Positions 17,971-27,569 are shown, counted from the stretch's first letter. The stretch: 64,000 bases of DNA from Millionella massiliensis (GCF_900104655.1 NZ_FNWD01000002.1:1286246-1350245); one strand, 5' to 3'. Notes: generated from the sequence alone by a model not told the origin. Made by a program: numbers and translations.

Positions 17971-19482
17971 ATGTCACTGACCAATACGTTACTTACCACC
18001 ATCTACTCCAAACGCCTCCGAGCCATCGAACGCTTCAGGCGCCACCCGTGGGACGTGCAGCTCGAACAGTTCCGTCTGCTGATGAGCTACGGCGCCCGCA
18101 CCGAATACTTCCGGCGCTACGACCTCAACGAATTCTGCACCGTCGAGAAGTTCCAGCAGACGCTACCGGTGGTCAGCTACGACGACATCCAGCACGACGT
18201 CGAACGGATCCGCAGCGGCGAGTCCGACCTCTTCTGGCCCGGCAAGGTGGAGTGGTTCGCCAAATCGTCCGGCACCACCGGCGACCGCAGCAAATATATC
18301 CCCATCACCCGCGACTCGCTCAACCAGTGTCACTTCCGCGGCGGGCGCGACGCCATGGCCCTCTTCGCCGACAGCAATCCCGACAGCAAGGCCTTCAGCG
18401 GCAAGACCCTCACCCTGGGCGGCAGCCACCGGCTCGACACGCTGGGCGGCGGTGCCCAGTGCGGCGACCTCTCGGCCATCCTGATCCACAACGCCCCCCG
18501 ATGGGTCAACTGGGTGCGCGAACCCTCGCTGCGCGAGGCGCTGATCCCCGACTTCGAGAAGAAAGTCGAAGCCATCTGCCGCCGATGCTCGCGCCAGCAT
18601 GTTACCGCCTTTGCCGGCGTACCGTCGTGGAACCTCGTGCTGATGAGCCGCATGATCGAATACGCCGGTGCCGACACCCTGCTCGACGTCTGGCCCGACC
18701 TGTCGCTCTTCATCCACGGCGGCGTCAGCTTCACCCCCTACCGCGAACAGTACCAGCGCCTGATCCCCTCGGACCGCATGCGCTACATGGAGACCTACAA
18801 CGCCTCCGAAGGGTTCTTCGCCATGCAGGACGACCTCGCCACGCGCGACATGCTGCTGATGCTCGACTACGGCATCTTCTACGAATTCCTGCCGATGAAG
18901 GATCTCCACGACCCCACCAAAGCCATTCCGCTCTCCGAAGTGCAGACCGGCGTCAACTACGCCCTCATCATCAGCACCAACGGCGGGCTGTGGCGCTACA
19001 TGATCGGCGACACCGTGGAGTTCACCAGCCTCAACCCCTACAAAATCCGCATCACCGGCCGTACGAAGAGCTACATCAACGCCTTCGGCGAAGAGATCAT
19101 CATCGACAACGCCGAACGCGCCATCGCCGCCGCCTGCCAGGTCACCGGAGCCAAAGTGCTCGACTACACCGCCGCGCCCGTCTTCATGGAGGGCAACGCC
19201 AAGGGCAGCCACGAATGGCTCGTCGAGTTCGATACCGACCCGAGCGACGTGCTGCTGTTTGCCGAAGTGCTCGACCGCACCCTACAGGAGGTCAACTCCG
19301 ACTACGCCGCCAAACGGTTCAAGGACACCACGCTGCGTCCGCCGCGACTGGTCGTAGCGCGTCGCGGCACCTTCTACCGATGGATGGAAGAGCGTCAGAA
19401 ACTCGGCGGCCAAAACAAAGTGCCCCGCCTGGCCAACGATCGCCGCTACATGGACGAATTGCTCCGTATCAACGCCCTCTAA
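17971..19482 (+). CDS. GH3-family acyl-adenylating enzyme (auxin-responsive GH3-like)
   Basis: Codes for 503 residues. The ATP-binding motif SSGTTGDRSKYIPIT near residue 100 and the second motif YNASEGFFAMQD, together with the C-terminal region TNGGLWRYMIGDTVEFTS and ITGRTKSYINAFGEE, place it in the GH3 branch of the adenylate-forming superfamily. Plant GH3 enzymes conjugate amino acids to acyl acids; the substrates of the Bacteroidetes homologues are not known. No signal peptide is present, so it acts in the cytoplasm. It follows the DUF3108 gene on the same strand. Confidence 0.85.
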   Translation: MSLTNTLLTTIYSKRLRAIERFRRHPWDVQLEQFRLLMSYGARTEYFRRYDLNEFCTVEKFQQTLPVVSYDDIQHDVERIRSGESDLFWPGKVEWFAKSSGTTGDRSKYIPITRDSLNQCHFRGGRDAMALFADSNPDSKAFSGKTLTLGGSHRLDTLGGGAQCGDLSAILIHNAPRWVNWVREPSLREALIPDFEKKVEAICRRCSRQHVTAFAGVPSWNLVLMSRMIEYAGADTLLDVWPDLSLFIHGGVSFTPYREQYQRLIPSDRMRYMETYNASEGFFAMQDDLATRDMLLMLDYGIFYEFLPMKDLHDPTKAIPLSEVQTGVNYALIISTNGGLWRYMIGDTVEFTSLNPYKIRITGRTKSYINAFGEEIIIDNAERAIAAACQVTGAKVLDYTAAPVFMEGNAKGSHEWLVEFDTDPSDVLLFAEVLDRTLQEVNSDYAAKRFKDTTLRPPRLVVARRGTFYRWMEERQKLGGQNKVPRLANDRRYMDELLRINAL

Positions 19483-19858
19483 GCCGGGCCGACCGGGAAC
19501 TGCCCCGGCACCCTGCCACCGAGCAGAACACTGAGCAACACCGATACGCCCCCTGGAGCGCCTACGAGTGACGCTGAGAGCGGCAGATGACAAGGTTTAG
19601 TCCCGGTGCAACACCCGACGCCCTATCCGAAGCGACACTCGGAGCAATACCCGGAGCAACACCCCGGCCGACACTCAGCTCGGCACACCAGGAAACATTT
19701 TCGGTGTTTCCTCAGGGAGATGCCGCCCCTTTTGTACTGTTGCAGTCGTGAGCGCTGCAACCCACCAGCCCCGCACTGCCCCTCCGGCCCGCCGGACGCG
19801 GCAGATGCAGCCACCGTGTCCCATACGGCGGACACCCCGAACCATACCCACCCGAATC
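19483..19858 (+). other. Intergenic stretch before the deoxynucleoside kinase gene
   Basis: 376 bases without a supported gene. At about 19632-19680 short, imperfect direct repeats of the type CGGAGCAA-ACCC / GACACTC occur. At 19690-19712 an inverted repeat AGGAAACA / TGTTTCCT is separated by 7 bases. Neither matches a known element. Confidence 0.5.
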
Positions 19859-20476
19859 ATGTACATAGCCATAGCCGGAAATATCGGAAGCGGGAAGACC
19901 TACCTCACCGAGCTGCTCAGCCAGCGACTCGGTTGGGAAGCCCGTTACGAAGAGTCCGAGAACCCCTACATCGGCGACTTCTACGAAGACATGCGCCGCT
20001 GGGCCTTCAACCTGCAGATCTACTTCCTCGGCAAGCGCCAGCGGCAGATCGACAGCATCGCCGCCCTTCCCGCCGACCGCCACGTGGTGGTCGACCGCAC
20101 GGTGTACGAAGACGCCTGTGTTTTCGCCACCAACCTCCATCAGAGCGGTCTGCTCTCCTCGCGCGACTACAACACCTACATGCAGCTCTACAACTTCACG
20201 GTTGCCAACCTGCTGCGCCCCACGTTGCTGGTCTACCTGCGTGCCTCGGTTCCGACCCTCGTGAGCCAGATCCAGCGTCGCGGCCGCGTCTACGAAACCG
20301 CCATCGACAGCACCTACCTCGAAGGGCTCAACCAGCTCTACGAAGCGTGGATCGGCACCTACGAAGGCCCCAAACTCATCGTTGACGTGGACCACGAAGA
20401 TTTCGTCACCGACCCCGCCGCCCGGGAAAACATCCTGACCCACATCGAACAGCTGATCCATGGCCACCACGAATAA
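19859..20476 (+). CDS. Deoxynucleoside kinase
   Basis: Codes for 205 residues from the ATG giving MYIAIAGNIGSGKTYLTELL; the longer frame upstream is not family-like. GNIGSGKT (residues 7-14) is the P-loop, VVVDRTVYED holds the DR(T/S) motif that binds the nucleoside, and YLRASVPTLVSQIQRRGR is the lid region. Enzymes of this family (dNK, dGK/dAK) phosphorylate deoxynucleosides for salvage; specificity cannot be read here. Its last 17 bases overlap the following methyltransferase gene, which suggests translational coupling. Confidence 0.9.
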   Translation: MYIAIAGNIGSGKTYLTELLSQRLGWEARYEESENPYIGDFYEDMRRWAFNLQIYFLGKRQRQIDSIAALPADRHVVVDRTVYEDACVFATNLHQSGLLSSRDYNTYMQLYNFTVANLLRPTLLVYLRASVPTLVSQIQRRGRVYETAIDSTYLEGLNQLYEAWIGTYEGPKLIVDVDHEDFVTDPAARENILTHIEQLIHGHHE

Positions 20477-21860
20477 CCCCATCCCCCTGCCCGCCGCCTT
20501 CCTCGAAACCACCGCCTCCCGCCTGCCCGGTCTGGCCGAGAGCCTCGACAGCGAATCGCCCGTCAGCATCCGGCTCAACCCCTTCAAGCCAGGCCGCTCG
20601 ATGCCCGAAGGCCGTCCCGTTCCGTGGGCCGAGCCCGGCGAAGCCCTCTACCTCGACAGCCGCCCCCTGTTCACCGCCGACCCCGTCTTCCACGGCGGCG
20701 CCTACTACGTGCAAGAGGCCGGTTCGATGTTCATCGGTTGGCTGCTGCGCCGCCTGCTGCCTGAGCTCGACACCCCCGCACCCCGCCTGCTCGACCTGTG
20801 CGCCGCACCCGGCGGAAAAACCACCCACCTGGCCTCGATCGCAGGGCCGGAGAGCGTCGTGGTCGCCAACGAAGTGATCCGCACCCGCGCCAAAATCCTG
20901 GCCGAAAACGTCCAGAAGTGGGGTACCGGCAACGTAGCCGTCACCTCGGACGACCCCGCGGCATTCGGCCAGCGTCTGCCCGACTACTTCGACCTCATTC
21001 TGGTCGACGCCCCCTGTTCCGGCGAGGGGATGTTCCGCAAGGACCACACCGCCCGCGCCGAGTGGTCGCCCGACAACGTGCAACTCTGTGCCGCACGTCA
21101 GCGCCGTATCGTCAGCGACGTTTGGGAGGCCCTACGCCCCGGCGGCATTCTGATCTACAGCACCTGCACCTTCAACGACGCCGAAGACGAGGCCAACGCA
21201 CAATGGATCGCCGACGAGCTGGGCGGAGAGTTTCTCACCTTCGACGACCTCCCCTCCGGAATCGTCACCGGCCCCGACGGCACCGCCCCGGTCGGCTGGC
21301 ACTTCTACCCCCACCGCGTTGCGAGCGAAGGGTTCTACGCCGCCGTCATCCGCAAGCATGACGCCCAGCACCGATCCGGAGGCAAAGTCAAAGCCGCCAA
21401 AAGCCTCGTCCCGGTCTCCCGGGCCGATCTGGGAGCCCTCACCCGATGGCTCGCACCGGAGAGCGCCCTAAGTCGCTTCGCCACCGGTCGCGACGGCATG
21501 ACCTACGGCTTTTCCGAAGCCCTGCACGATACCGTATCGACGCTGCTGAACGGACACTTCACGCTGCTCTACTCGGGCGTTCAGCTCGGCACCCTGATCC
21601 GCGGCGAACTCAAACCCGAACACGCCCTGGCCCTCTACTACGCCGTCTCACGCAAGGCCATACCCGCCGCCGACCTCCCGGAAGCCGCCGCCCTCGAATA
21701 CCTCCGCAAGGGCACCTCGACCGAACTGCTCCCCGTCTCCACCTTCGCCCCGGGACTGAACCTCGTCACCTGTCGCGACATCGCCTTGGGCTGGGCCAAA
21801 CGCATCGGCAACCGATACAACAACCTCTACCCCGCCCCCTGGCGTATCCTGCATTACTAA
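20460..21860 (+). CDS. RNA cytosine-C5 methyltransferase, NOL1/NOP2/Sun (RsmB/RsmF) family
   Basis: Codes for 466 residues. YYVQEAGSMF and the SAM-binding motif LDLCAAPGGKTTHLA are followed by the two catalytic motifs DAPCSGEGMFRK and YSTCTFNDAEDE; both conserved cysteines are present. The C-terminal ~170 residues correspond to the RNA-binding tail of RsmF-type enzymes. The target is presumably an rRNA cytosine. It begins inside the end of the kinase gene (17-base overlap). A hairpin follows the stop. Confidence 0.9.
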   Translation: MATTNNPIPLPAAFLETTASRLPGLAESLDSESPVSIRLNPFKPGRSMPEGRPVPWAEPGEALYLDSRPLFTADPVFHGGAYYVQEAGSMFIGWLLRRLLPELDTPAPRLLDLCAAPGGKTTHLASIAGPESVVVANEVIRTRAKILAENVQKWGTGNVAVTSDDPAAFGQRLPDYFDLILVDAPCSGEGMFRKDHTARAEWSPDNVQLCAARQRRIVSDVWEALRPGGILIYSTCTFNDAEDEANAQWIADELGGEFLTFDDLPSGIVTGPDGTAPVGWHFYPHRVASEGFYAAVIRKHDAQHRSGGKVKAAKSLVPVSRADLGALTRWLAPESALSRFATGRDGMTYGFSEALHDTVSTLLNGHFTLLYSGVQLGTLIRGELKPEHALALYYAVSRKAIPAADLPEAAALEYLRKGTSTELLPVSTFAPGLNLVTCRDIALGWAKRIGNRYNNLYPAPWRILHY

Positions 21861-21886
21861 GTCTCCGGAGTGGCCGACACACCCAA

Positions 21887-21919
21887 GGCAGGGAAACGGC
21901 AGAAACCCGTTTCCCTGCC
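21887..21919 (+). terminator. Hairpin after the methyltransferase gene
   Basis: GGCAGGGAAACGG pairs perfectly with CCGTTTCCCTGCC (13 bp) around a 7-base loop, 26 bases after the stop. No T tract follows. Confidence 0.6.
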
Positions 21920-22038
21920 CTATCTCGCAGCTCACCCCATTCGGAGACATGTACACCCACGCGACAGGCGGGACTCCATCCCCTCTTTTTCCCGACTCCC
22001 CGTCGGCACACGACACACCAAACAACCGAAAAAAGTGT

Positions 22039-22046
22039 TACCTTTG
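22039..22046 (+). promoter_or_regulatory. Bacteroidetes -7 element for holA
   Basis: TACCTTTG matches TAnnTTTG and lies only 8 bases before the ATG at 22055, so the leader would be extremely short. An AAGGAGG sequence between them could act as a ribosome-binding site, but it would then be nearly at the 5' end. Confidence 0.45.
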
Positions 22047-22054
22047 AAGGAGGT

Positions 22055-23134
22055 ATGGCAAAACAGAATTTCAAAGAGGTACAACAGCAGGCGCGACAGA
22101 TCCTGACCGCCCTTTCGGACGGTCGTTATGCGCCGCTCTACCTGCTGATGGGCGAAGAGGGGTTCTATACCGACAAAATCGCCAACTTCATCGCCACCCA
22201 CGCGCTGAACGAGATGGAACGGGAGTTCAACCAGACGATCGTCTACGGCAAGGACACCGACGGAGGCGCCGTGGTCAACCTCTGCCGCCGCTACCCGATG
22301 ATGAGCCAGCGTCAGGTCGTCATCGTACGTGAAGCCCAGGCGCTACGGAACTTCGACGCGCTGGGCCACTATGCCGCCGCGCCGCTGTCCAGCACCGTAC
22401 TGGTTCTCTGCTACAAGGGCAAAAGCCTCGACAAACGTTCGGCCGTCTACAAACAGCTGTCCGGCTGCAAAGGCGCCGTGGTGCTCGAAAGTACCGCCCC
22501 GCGCGACTACGAAATGGACGGTTGGATTCGCGACCTGTTTGCCTCTCGTGGGTGCAAAATTGAGCCCAAAGCGGTTCAGATGATCGCCGACCACCTGGGT
22601 ACCGAGCTGCAAAAGATCGACAACGAGGTCGAAAAACTCTTCACCCGCCTGCCGGAGGGTACGCGCGAGATCACGGCGACCCACATCGAACAGAATATCG
22701 GTATCAGCAAGGATTTCAACAACTTCGAACTGACTCACGCCCTCTCGGAACGGAACATGGCTCGCGCCCTGACCATCGCCGAGCACTTCGCCGCCGATCC
22801 GAAAGGGAATCCGCTTCCGGTGACCCTCGCCACACTGTTCAACCACTTCCAGCGCATCGTCACGCTCGGTATCGCCAAGTGGGAGAACCAACGCCAGGGT
22901 CGTCCCGCCATGAGCGGCCTGTCGGAGATGGAGATCGCCCGACTGCTGAAACTCCCGGCCCCGTTTTTCGCCCGGGAATATATCACGGCCTCGGCCAACT
23001 ATCCGAACACCAAGGTGTTCACCATCCTGGGCTGGCTGCGGGAATACGACATGAAGTCAAAAGGGATGAACGGCGGCTCGGCCGATCCCGGCGAGTTGCT
23101 CCGCGAACTGATTCTCCGCATCGCCACGATTTAA
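22055..23134 (+). CDS. holA: DNA polymerase III subunit delta
   Basis: Codes for 359 residues. The ATG at 22055 gives MAKQNFKEVQQQARQIL; the open frame reaches back through the preceding gene but has no family-like sequence there. PLYLLMGEEGFYTDKIANFI and YPMMSQRQVVIVREAQ are typical of the clamp-loader delta subunit, as is the region KIDNEVEKLFTRLP. HolA opens the sliding clamp as part of the clamp-loader complex. The gene is the last core gene before the polysaccharide locus. Confidence 0.9.
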   Translation: MAKQNFKEVQQQARQILTALSDGRYAPLYLLMGEEGFYTDKIANFIATHALNEMEREFNQTIVYGKDTDGGAVVNLCRRYPMMSQRQVVIVREAQALRNFDALGHYAAAPLSSTVLVLCYKGKSLDKRSAVYKQLSGCKGAVVLESTAPRDYEMDGWIRDLFASRGCKIEPKAVQMIADHLGTELQKIDNEVEKLFTRLPEGTREITATHIEQNIGISKDFNNFELTHALSERNMARALTIAEHFAADPKGNPLPVTLATLFNHFQRIVTLGIAKWENQRQGRPAMSGLSEMEIARLLKLPAPFFAREYITASANYPNTKVFTILGWLREYDMKSKGMNGGSADPGELLRELILRIATI

Positions 23135-23516
23135 ATCCCCCCAAATCCGTTCACAGCTTCCGTCTGTACATTTCAATTGGCAACAATTTTTCACATAAAA
23201 CAGCAACAGACCTTTCCGAAATAAATTCTTTTTGAGGGTAACAAACAACCGGATGGCATACTGAATTTCTTCCCGCCTTACTCCATCCTCCCAAATCCTC
23301 TCGACCGTCACTGATCTCGCCTCACTCACGAGCCTGCACAGGCCATAATTTTCACAGTCTACAGCCATAAATCCTAAGGAAAAAGCTACCTTTGTAAAAA
23401 TTAACGGGACGGTTGGCAGCGACAAATCTTCCCATATCTTTGGCGGTCTCTTCCAAACCTACCGACCGGCAAAAGAATAAGAAAACCTACTAACGATCCC
23501 GACAAAACTCATAGAC
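23135..23516 (+). other. Leader region of the polysaccharide locus
   Basis: 382 bases without a gene. Composition turns clearly more AT-rich right after holA. Two -7 boxes occur, TACCTTTG at 23387-23394 and TATCTTTG at 23435-23442. No UpxY/NusG-like or UpxZ-like gene precedes the locus, unlike many Bacteroides capsule operons. Confidence 0.55.
23412..23442 (+). promoter_or_regulatory. Likely promoter of the polysaccharide locus
   Basis: GTTGG around 23412-23416 and TATCTTTG at 23435-23442 are spaced about 19 bases, matching the Bacteroidetes consensus. A second -7 box lies upstream at 23387. The leader to the GTG start at 23517 is about 70 bases. Confidence 0.6.
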
Positions 23517-24692
23517 GTGGACTATCAACAGATCATACAACAAATTCGGGAAATCTACCCGACATATGCCGCCCAGGGTTTTGTGCCACTCCACGCGGCC
23601 ACCTTTGCCGGCAATGAAAAAAAATACCTGAACGAATGCATCGACACCACCTTTGTTTCCAGCGTTGGTGAATTCGTCAATCGCTTTGAACGCGAAGTAG
23701 CAGCCTACACCGGAGCGGCACGGGCTGTCGTTTGCGTCAGCGGCACCAACGGCCTGCACATGGCATTAATGCTGGCTGGCGTGGAACGCAACGATGAGGT
23801 CATCACCCAACCCCTGACTTTCATCGCCACCGCCAATGCCATCTCCTACTGCGGAGCTCATCCGGTTTTCCTCGATGTCGATCGGGATACGATGGGACTC
23901 TCGCCGGTCAAAATGCGCCAATGGCTCGAGAACCACGCCGAAATCCGCGACGGACACTGCTATAACCGCAATTCCGGACGACGCATCCAAGCCTGCGTCC
24001 CCATGCACACCTTCGGTCACCCGGTACATCTGGACGAATTGGTGGAGTTGTGTCGAGAGTGGCACATCGAACTGGTGGAAGATGCCGCTGAAAGCATCGG
24101 TTCACTCTACAAAGGGCGCCACACCGGAACCTTCGGGCGGGTGGGCATTCTGAGTTTCAACGGCAACAAGACCATCACGACCGGAGGGGGAGGCATGTTG
24201 CTCTTCAACGAAGAGAATATCGCACTTGCCGACCGGGCCAAACACCTCACCACTCAGGCCAAAATCCCGCACCGGTGGGAGTTCCGTCACGATGCTGTGG
24301 GGTACAACTACCGCATGCCGAACATCAATGCAGCCTTGGGATGCGCCCAATTGGAGACCCTGCCGCGCTTTTTGGCTTCCAAACGAGCCGTGGCTGCCGA
24401 ATATCAGGCCTATTTTAACCGTCCCGAAGTAAAGTCCGCTACCGGGATCGAATTCTTCAGCGAACCGGCAGAGACACGCAGCAACTATTGGCTGAATGCA
24501 GTCATTCTGCCGTCACACGAGGCTCAGATTGACTTTTTGACCCAGACCAACGATAACGGCGTCATGACCCGTCCGATATGGGAACTGATGAACCGTCTGC
24601 CCATGTTCAGCGAAGCAGAATGCGGCGACCTCACCCAGGCCGAATGGTTCGCCGACCGTGTTGTGAACATCCCCAGCAGCGTCAGACTCTAA
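23517..24692 (+). CDS. legC: LegC-type PLP-dependent aminotransferase (DegT/DnrJ/EryC1 family)
   Basis: Codes for 391 residues from a GTG start. The PLP-binding lysine lies in LSFNGNKTITTGGGGML. VSGTNGLHMALMLAGV, EVITQPLTFIATANAI and VEDAAESIGSLYKGRHTGTFG are the standard fold-type I landmarks, and the ~390-residue length with an N-terminal helical extension fits LegC. It would aminate the 4-keto sugar at the second step of legionaminic-acid synthesis. The gene leads a run of closely packed genes whose products cover the rest of the pathway. No legB lies next to it; a 4,6-dehydratase is found only at the far end of the locus (44061). Confidence 0.85.
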   Translation: MDYQQIIQQIREIYPTYAAQGFVPLHAATFAGNEKKYLNECIDTTFVSSVGEFVNRFEREVAAYTGAARAVVCVSGTNGLHMALMLAGVERNDEVITQPLTFIATANAISYCGAHPVFLDVDRDTMGLSPVKMRQWLENHAEIRDGHCYNRNSGRRIQACVPMHTFGHPVHLDELVELCREWHIELVEDAAESIGSLYKGRHTGTFGRVGILSFNGNKTITTGGGGMLLFNEENIALADRAKHLTTQAKIPHRWEFRHDAVGYNYRMPNINAALGCAQLETLPRFLASKRAVAAEYQAYFNRPEVKSATGIEFFSEPAETRSNYWLNAVILPSHEAQIDFLTQTNDNGVMTRPIWELMNRLPMFSEAECGDLTQAEWFADRVVNIPSSVRL

Positions 24693-24706
24693 AAGCAATC
24701 CACAAT

Positions 24707-25354
24707 ATGGAGTCACTTATTCTGGTTGGCGGTGGAGGACATTGTAAATCCGTGATCGAAGCCATTGAATCGACCGGCCAATGGCAAATCATCGGGATTC
24801 TCGATGCTCCTCAAAACGTTGGAAAAACGGTACTCGGGTATCCAATTATCGGAACCGATGACCGTATTCCCGAACTGATCAGTCAACACCCCGGAGTACG
24901 CTTCGTGATCACCGTGGGGCACATCAAAACGGCCTCCATTCGAAAAAAAATAGCCGAACGCATCGTTCTTGCCGGAGGCTGTTTTGCGACCGTTATTGCA
25001 TCAACAGCCCACGTATCAAAACACGCCTCTGTTGCACCCGGGACTGTCGTTCTTCACGGAGCCATGGTAAATGCCGGAGCGGAGATTGGAGAACAATGCA
25101 TCATCAACACACTGGCCAACATCGAACACGATGCAAAGGTCGGTGCTTACTGCCACATATCGACCGGAGCCATGGTGAACGGAGACTGCCAAATCGAATC
25201 CGGCGTATTCCTGGGTTCACAAAGCGTCATGCTGAACGGAGCCCATATCGAAGGCGAAGGGTCCATCATCGCAGCCGGAAGTTTTGTGCGAAAAACACTG
25301 AAAGAGTCGGGAATATATGCCGGGAACCCGGCCATATTGATGAAAAAACTGTAA
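24707..25354 (+). CDS. NeuD/PglD-type sugar O/N-acyltransferase
   Basis: Codes for 215 residues from the ATG giving MESLILVGGGGHCKSVIEAI. The N-terminal ~75 residues are the Rossmann-like PglD_N domain (GGGGH motif). The C-terminal half is a left-handed beta-helix with hexapeptide repeats such as APGTVVLHGAMVNAGAEIGE and ends YAGNPAILMKKL. In legionaminic-acid pathways this enzyme (LegH role) acetylates the amino group placed by LegC. It lies between legC and legI and ends 6 bases before legI. An alternative is NeuD-like O-acetylation of the finished sugar. Confidence 0.85.
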   Translation: MESLILVGGGGHCKSVIEAIESTGQWQIIGILDAPQNVGKTVLGYPIIGTDDRIPELISQHPGVRFVITVGHIKTASIRKKIAERIVLAGGCFATVIASTAHVSKHASVAPGTVVLHGAMVNAGAEIGEQCIINTLANIEHDAKVGAYCHISTGAMVNGDCQIESGVFLGSQSVMLNGAHIEGEGSIIAAGSFVRKTLKESGIYAGNPAILMKKL

Positions 25355-25360
25355 ACAACC

Positions 25361-26374
25361 ATGTCCGGACAAACCCTTATCATTGCCGAAGCTGGTGTCA
25401 ATCACAACGGCTCGCTCGATCAGGCGCGCAAACTGATCGACGCCGCTGCTGCAGCCGGAGTGGACTACGTCAAATTCCAAACCTTCCGGGCAGAAAAGCT
25501 GGTTACGCAAGCGGCACGACAAGCTGAATACCAAAGCCGAAACATCGGAAGCGAAGATCAGTCTCAGTACCGGATGCTGAAGGCACTCGAACTGTCCGAG
25601 GAAGACCACCTCCAACTGATAGACCATTGTCGGCAATGCGGCGTGCACTTTCTTTCGACCGCTTTCGACCTCGACAGCATCGCATTTCTCGACACCCTGG
25701 CTTTACCCCTGTGGAAAATACCCAGTGGCGAGATCACCAACTTTCCTTATCTACGGGCCATCGGACGCTCAGGCAAACCTGTGATCCTATCGACCGGCAT
25801 GGCTTCGCTCGACGAAGTCGGTCAGGCAATCGAAGTACTGACCCGCTTCGGTACACCTCGCGAGCAAATCACCCTGCTGCACTGTACCACCGAGTATCCG
25901 GCTCCCAAAGACCAGATTAACCTGCGAGCCATGCAAACCCTGTACCGACATTTCGGACTGCCCGCCGGGTATTCCGACCACACGCAAGGGATCGAGATAC
26001 CGGTAGCTGCCGTAGCCATGGGCGCCACGGTGATTGAAAAGCATTTCACACTCGACCGAAACCTTCCCGGTCCTGACCATAAAGCATCGCTCGAACCCGA
26101 CGAACTGGCCGAAATGGTACGACAGATCCGCAACATTGAAGCCGCATTGGGCAATGGCGTGAAGGAACCTTCAGAAGCCGAAAAGCCCAATATCCCGGTA
26201 GCCCGTAAATCGATCGTAGCCGCCCGCCCCATTACACGCGGTGAACTGCTGACCGAAGAGAACCTCACCGCCAAACGGCCCGGGAACGGCATAAGTCCGA
26301 TGCTGTGGGAAACTGTCGTAGGCCAACGTGCCGTGCGAGACTTCGCCACCGACGAAGCCATTGAATTAGTATAA
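25361..26374 (+). CDS. legI: N-acetylneuraminate/legionaminate synthase (NeuB/LegI family)
   Basis: Codes for 337 residues. LIIAEAGVNHNGSLDQARKLI and VDYVKFQTF open the PEP-binding TIM barrel, and the C-terminal ~60 residues (ARKSIVAARPITRGELLTEE) form the SAF antifreeze-like domain that closes the active site. The enzyme condenses a six-carbon hexose product with phosphoenolpyruvate to make the nine-carbon acid. Gene context (legC, ptmE, ptmA) favours 2,4-diacetamido-6-deoxymannose, giving legionaminic acid, over ManNAc, giving sialic acid. Confidence 0.9.
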   Translation: MSGQTLIIAEAGVNHNGSLDQARKLIDAAAAAGVDYVKFQTFRAEKLVTQAARQAEYQSRNIGSEDQSQYRMLKALELSEEDHLQLIDHCRQCGVHFLSTAFDLDSIAFLDTLALPLWKIPSGEITNFPYLRAIGRSGKPVILSTGMASLDEVGQAIEVLTRFGTPREQITLLHCTTEYPAPKDQINLRAMQTLYRHFGLPAGYSDHTQGIEIPVAAVAMGATVIEKHFTLDRNLPGPDHKASLEPDELAEMVRQIRNIEAALGNGVKEPSEAEKPNIPVARKSIVAARPITRGELLTEENLTAKRPGNGISPMLWETVVGQRAVRDFATDEAIELV

Positions 26375-26393
26375 CCAGCCCGGTTTATTCTGC

Positions 26394-27569
26394 ATGATGA
26401 CACACCGTAGAAAGATTTGCATTGTTACAGGTACCCGGGCCGAATGGGGACTACTGAGTCGTCTGGCCGGTCTGATCCAGGCCGACCCCGACCTCGTGCT
26501 GCAAATCGTAGCCACCAATATGCATTTATCTCCGAGGTACGGCGAGACCTATCGCGAGATTGAGGCCGACGGTTTCAACATCGACTACCGCGTCCCCATC
26601 ATCGACGAATCCACCACCGACGATACTGCCCACACTACGGTACTGGAAATGAGTCGGGCCATATCCGGATTTGCCTCTGCCTATGACACCCTGCGTCCCG
26701 ATCTGCTAGTCGTTTTGGGTGACCGATACGAGATTCTGGCAGCCGTAACGGCCGCTTTGATTTATAAAATTCCGGTCGCTCACCTGCACGGCGGGGAGAT
26801 TACCGAAGGGGCCTTCGATGACGCCATCCGCCATGCGGTAACCAAAATGAGCTACCTGCATTTCACCTCGACCGAGACCTATCGCCAACGTGTGATTCAA
26901 CTGGGCGAATCGCCCGACCGGGTGTTCAATGTAGGCGCCATCGGAGTCGATAACATCCGACAAATCCCCCTATGGTCCCAAACACAAACAGAGGAGAGTC
27001 TTGGCGGTTTCGTCCTTGACAAACAGACCGTACTGGTAACCTTCCACCCGGTAACGCTCGAAAACAATACGGCCGAACAACAGATCGAAGCCCTGCTGTC
27101 GGCCCTGGAGAGTTTTCCTCAACTCCGCGTACTCTTCACCATGCCCAATTCTGACACCGGAGGACGCGTAATTGCAGACCGCATTTGCCAATGGTGTGAA
27201 GAGCATCGCGACCGCTCCGTGTGGTTTACGTCACTGGGGCTGAAACGTTATCTCTCCGTACTGCAATATATCGGCGGAGTAGTCGGGAACTCCAGCAGCG
27301 GCATCCTCGAAGTCCCGAGCTTCCATATTCCGACCATCGACATCGGTGACCGCCAAAATGGTCGGCTTGCTGCTCCATCGGTAGTACATTGCCCACCTAA
27401 AAAACAGGCCATAATCGAAAAATTATCCTTACTTTTACAAGGAATGATTCCCGTCGAAGGCCAAAATCCGTACGAGCAACCCGACACGGCTCATCATATT
27501 TACCAGACCTTGAAAACAATCCCGTTAGAAGTCCAAAAACACTTCTACGACCTTTTTCCCAATCGATGA
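26394..27569 (+). CDS. legG: Hydrolysing UDP/GDP-GlcNAc 2-epimerase (NeuC/LegG family)
   Basis: Codes for 391 residues; two adjacent ATGs at 26394 and 26397 are equivalent starts. VTGTRAEWGLLSRLAGLI near the N-terminus and HLHGGEITEGAFDDAIRHAV, with GNSSSGILEVPSF later, are NeuC signatures of the GT-B-fold epimerases. It would release the N-acetylated mannosamine derivative from the nucleotide sugar and feed LegI. Its stop overlaps the next start as ATGA (27566-27569), a sign of translational coupling. Confidence 0.9.
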   Translation: MMTHRRKICIVTGTRAEWGLLSRLAGLIQADPDLVLQIVATNMHLSPRYGETYREIEADGFNIDYRVPIIDESTTDDTAHTTVLEMSRAISGFASAYDTLRPDLLVVLGDRYEILAAVTAALIYKIPVAHLHGGEITEGAFDDAIRHAVTKMSYLHFTSTETYRQRVIQLGESPDRVFNVGAIGVDNIRQIPLWSQTQTEESLGGFVLDKQTVLVTFHPVTLENNTAEQQIEALLSALESFPQLRVLFTMPNSDTGGRVIADRICQWCEEHRDRSVWFTSLGLKRYLSVLQYIGGVVGNSSSGILEVPSFHIPTIDIGDRQNGRLAAPSVVHCPPKKQAIIEKLSLLLQGMIPVEGQNPYEQPDTAHHIYQTLKTIPLEVQKHFYDLFPNR

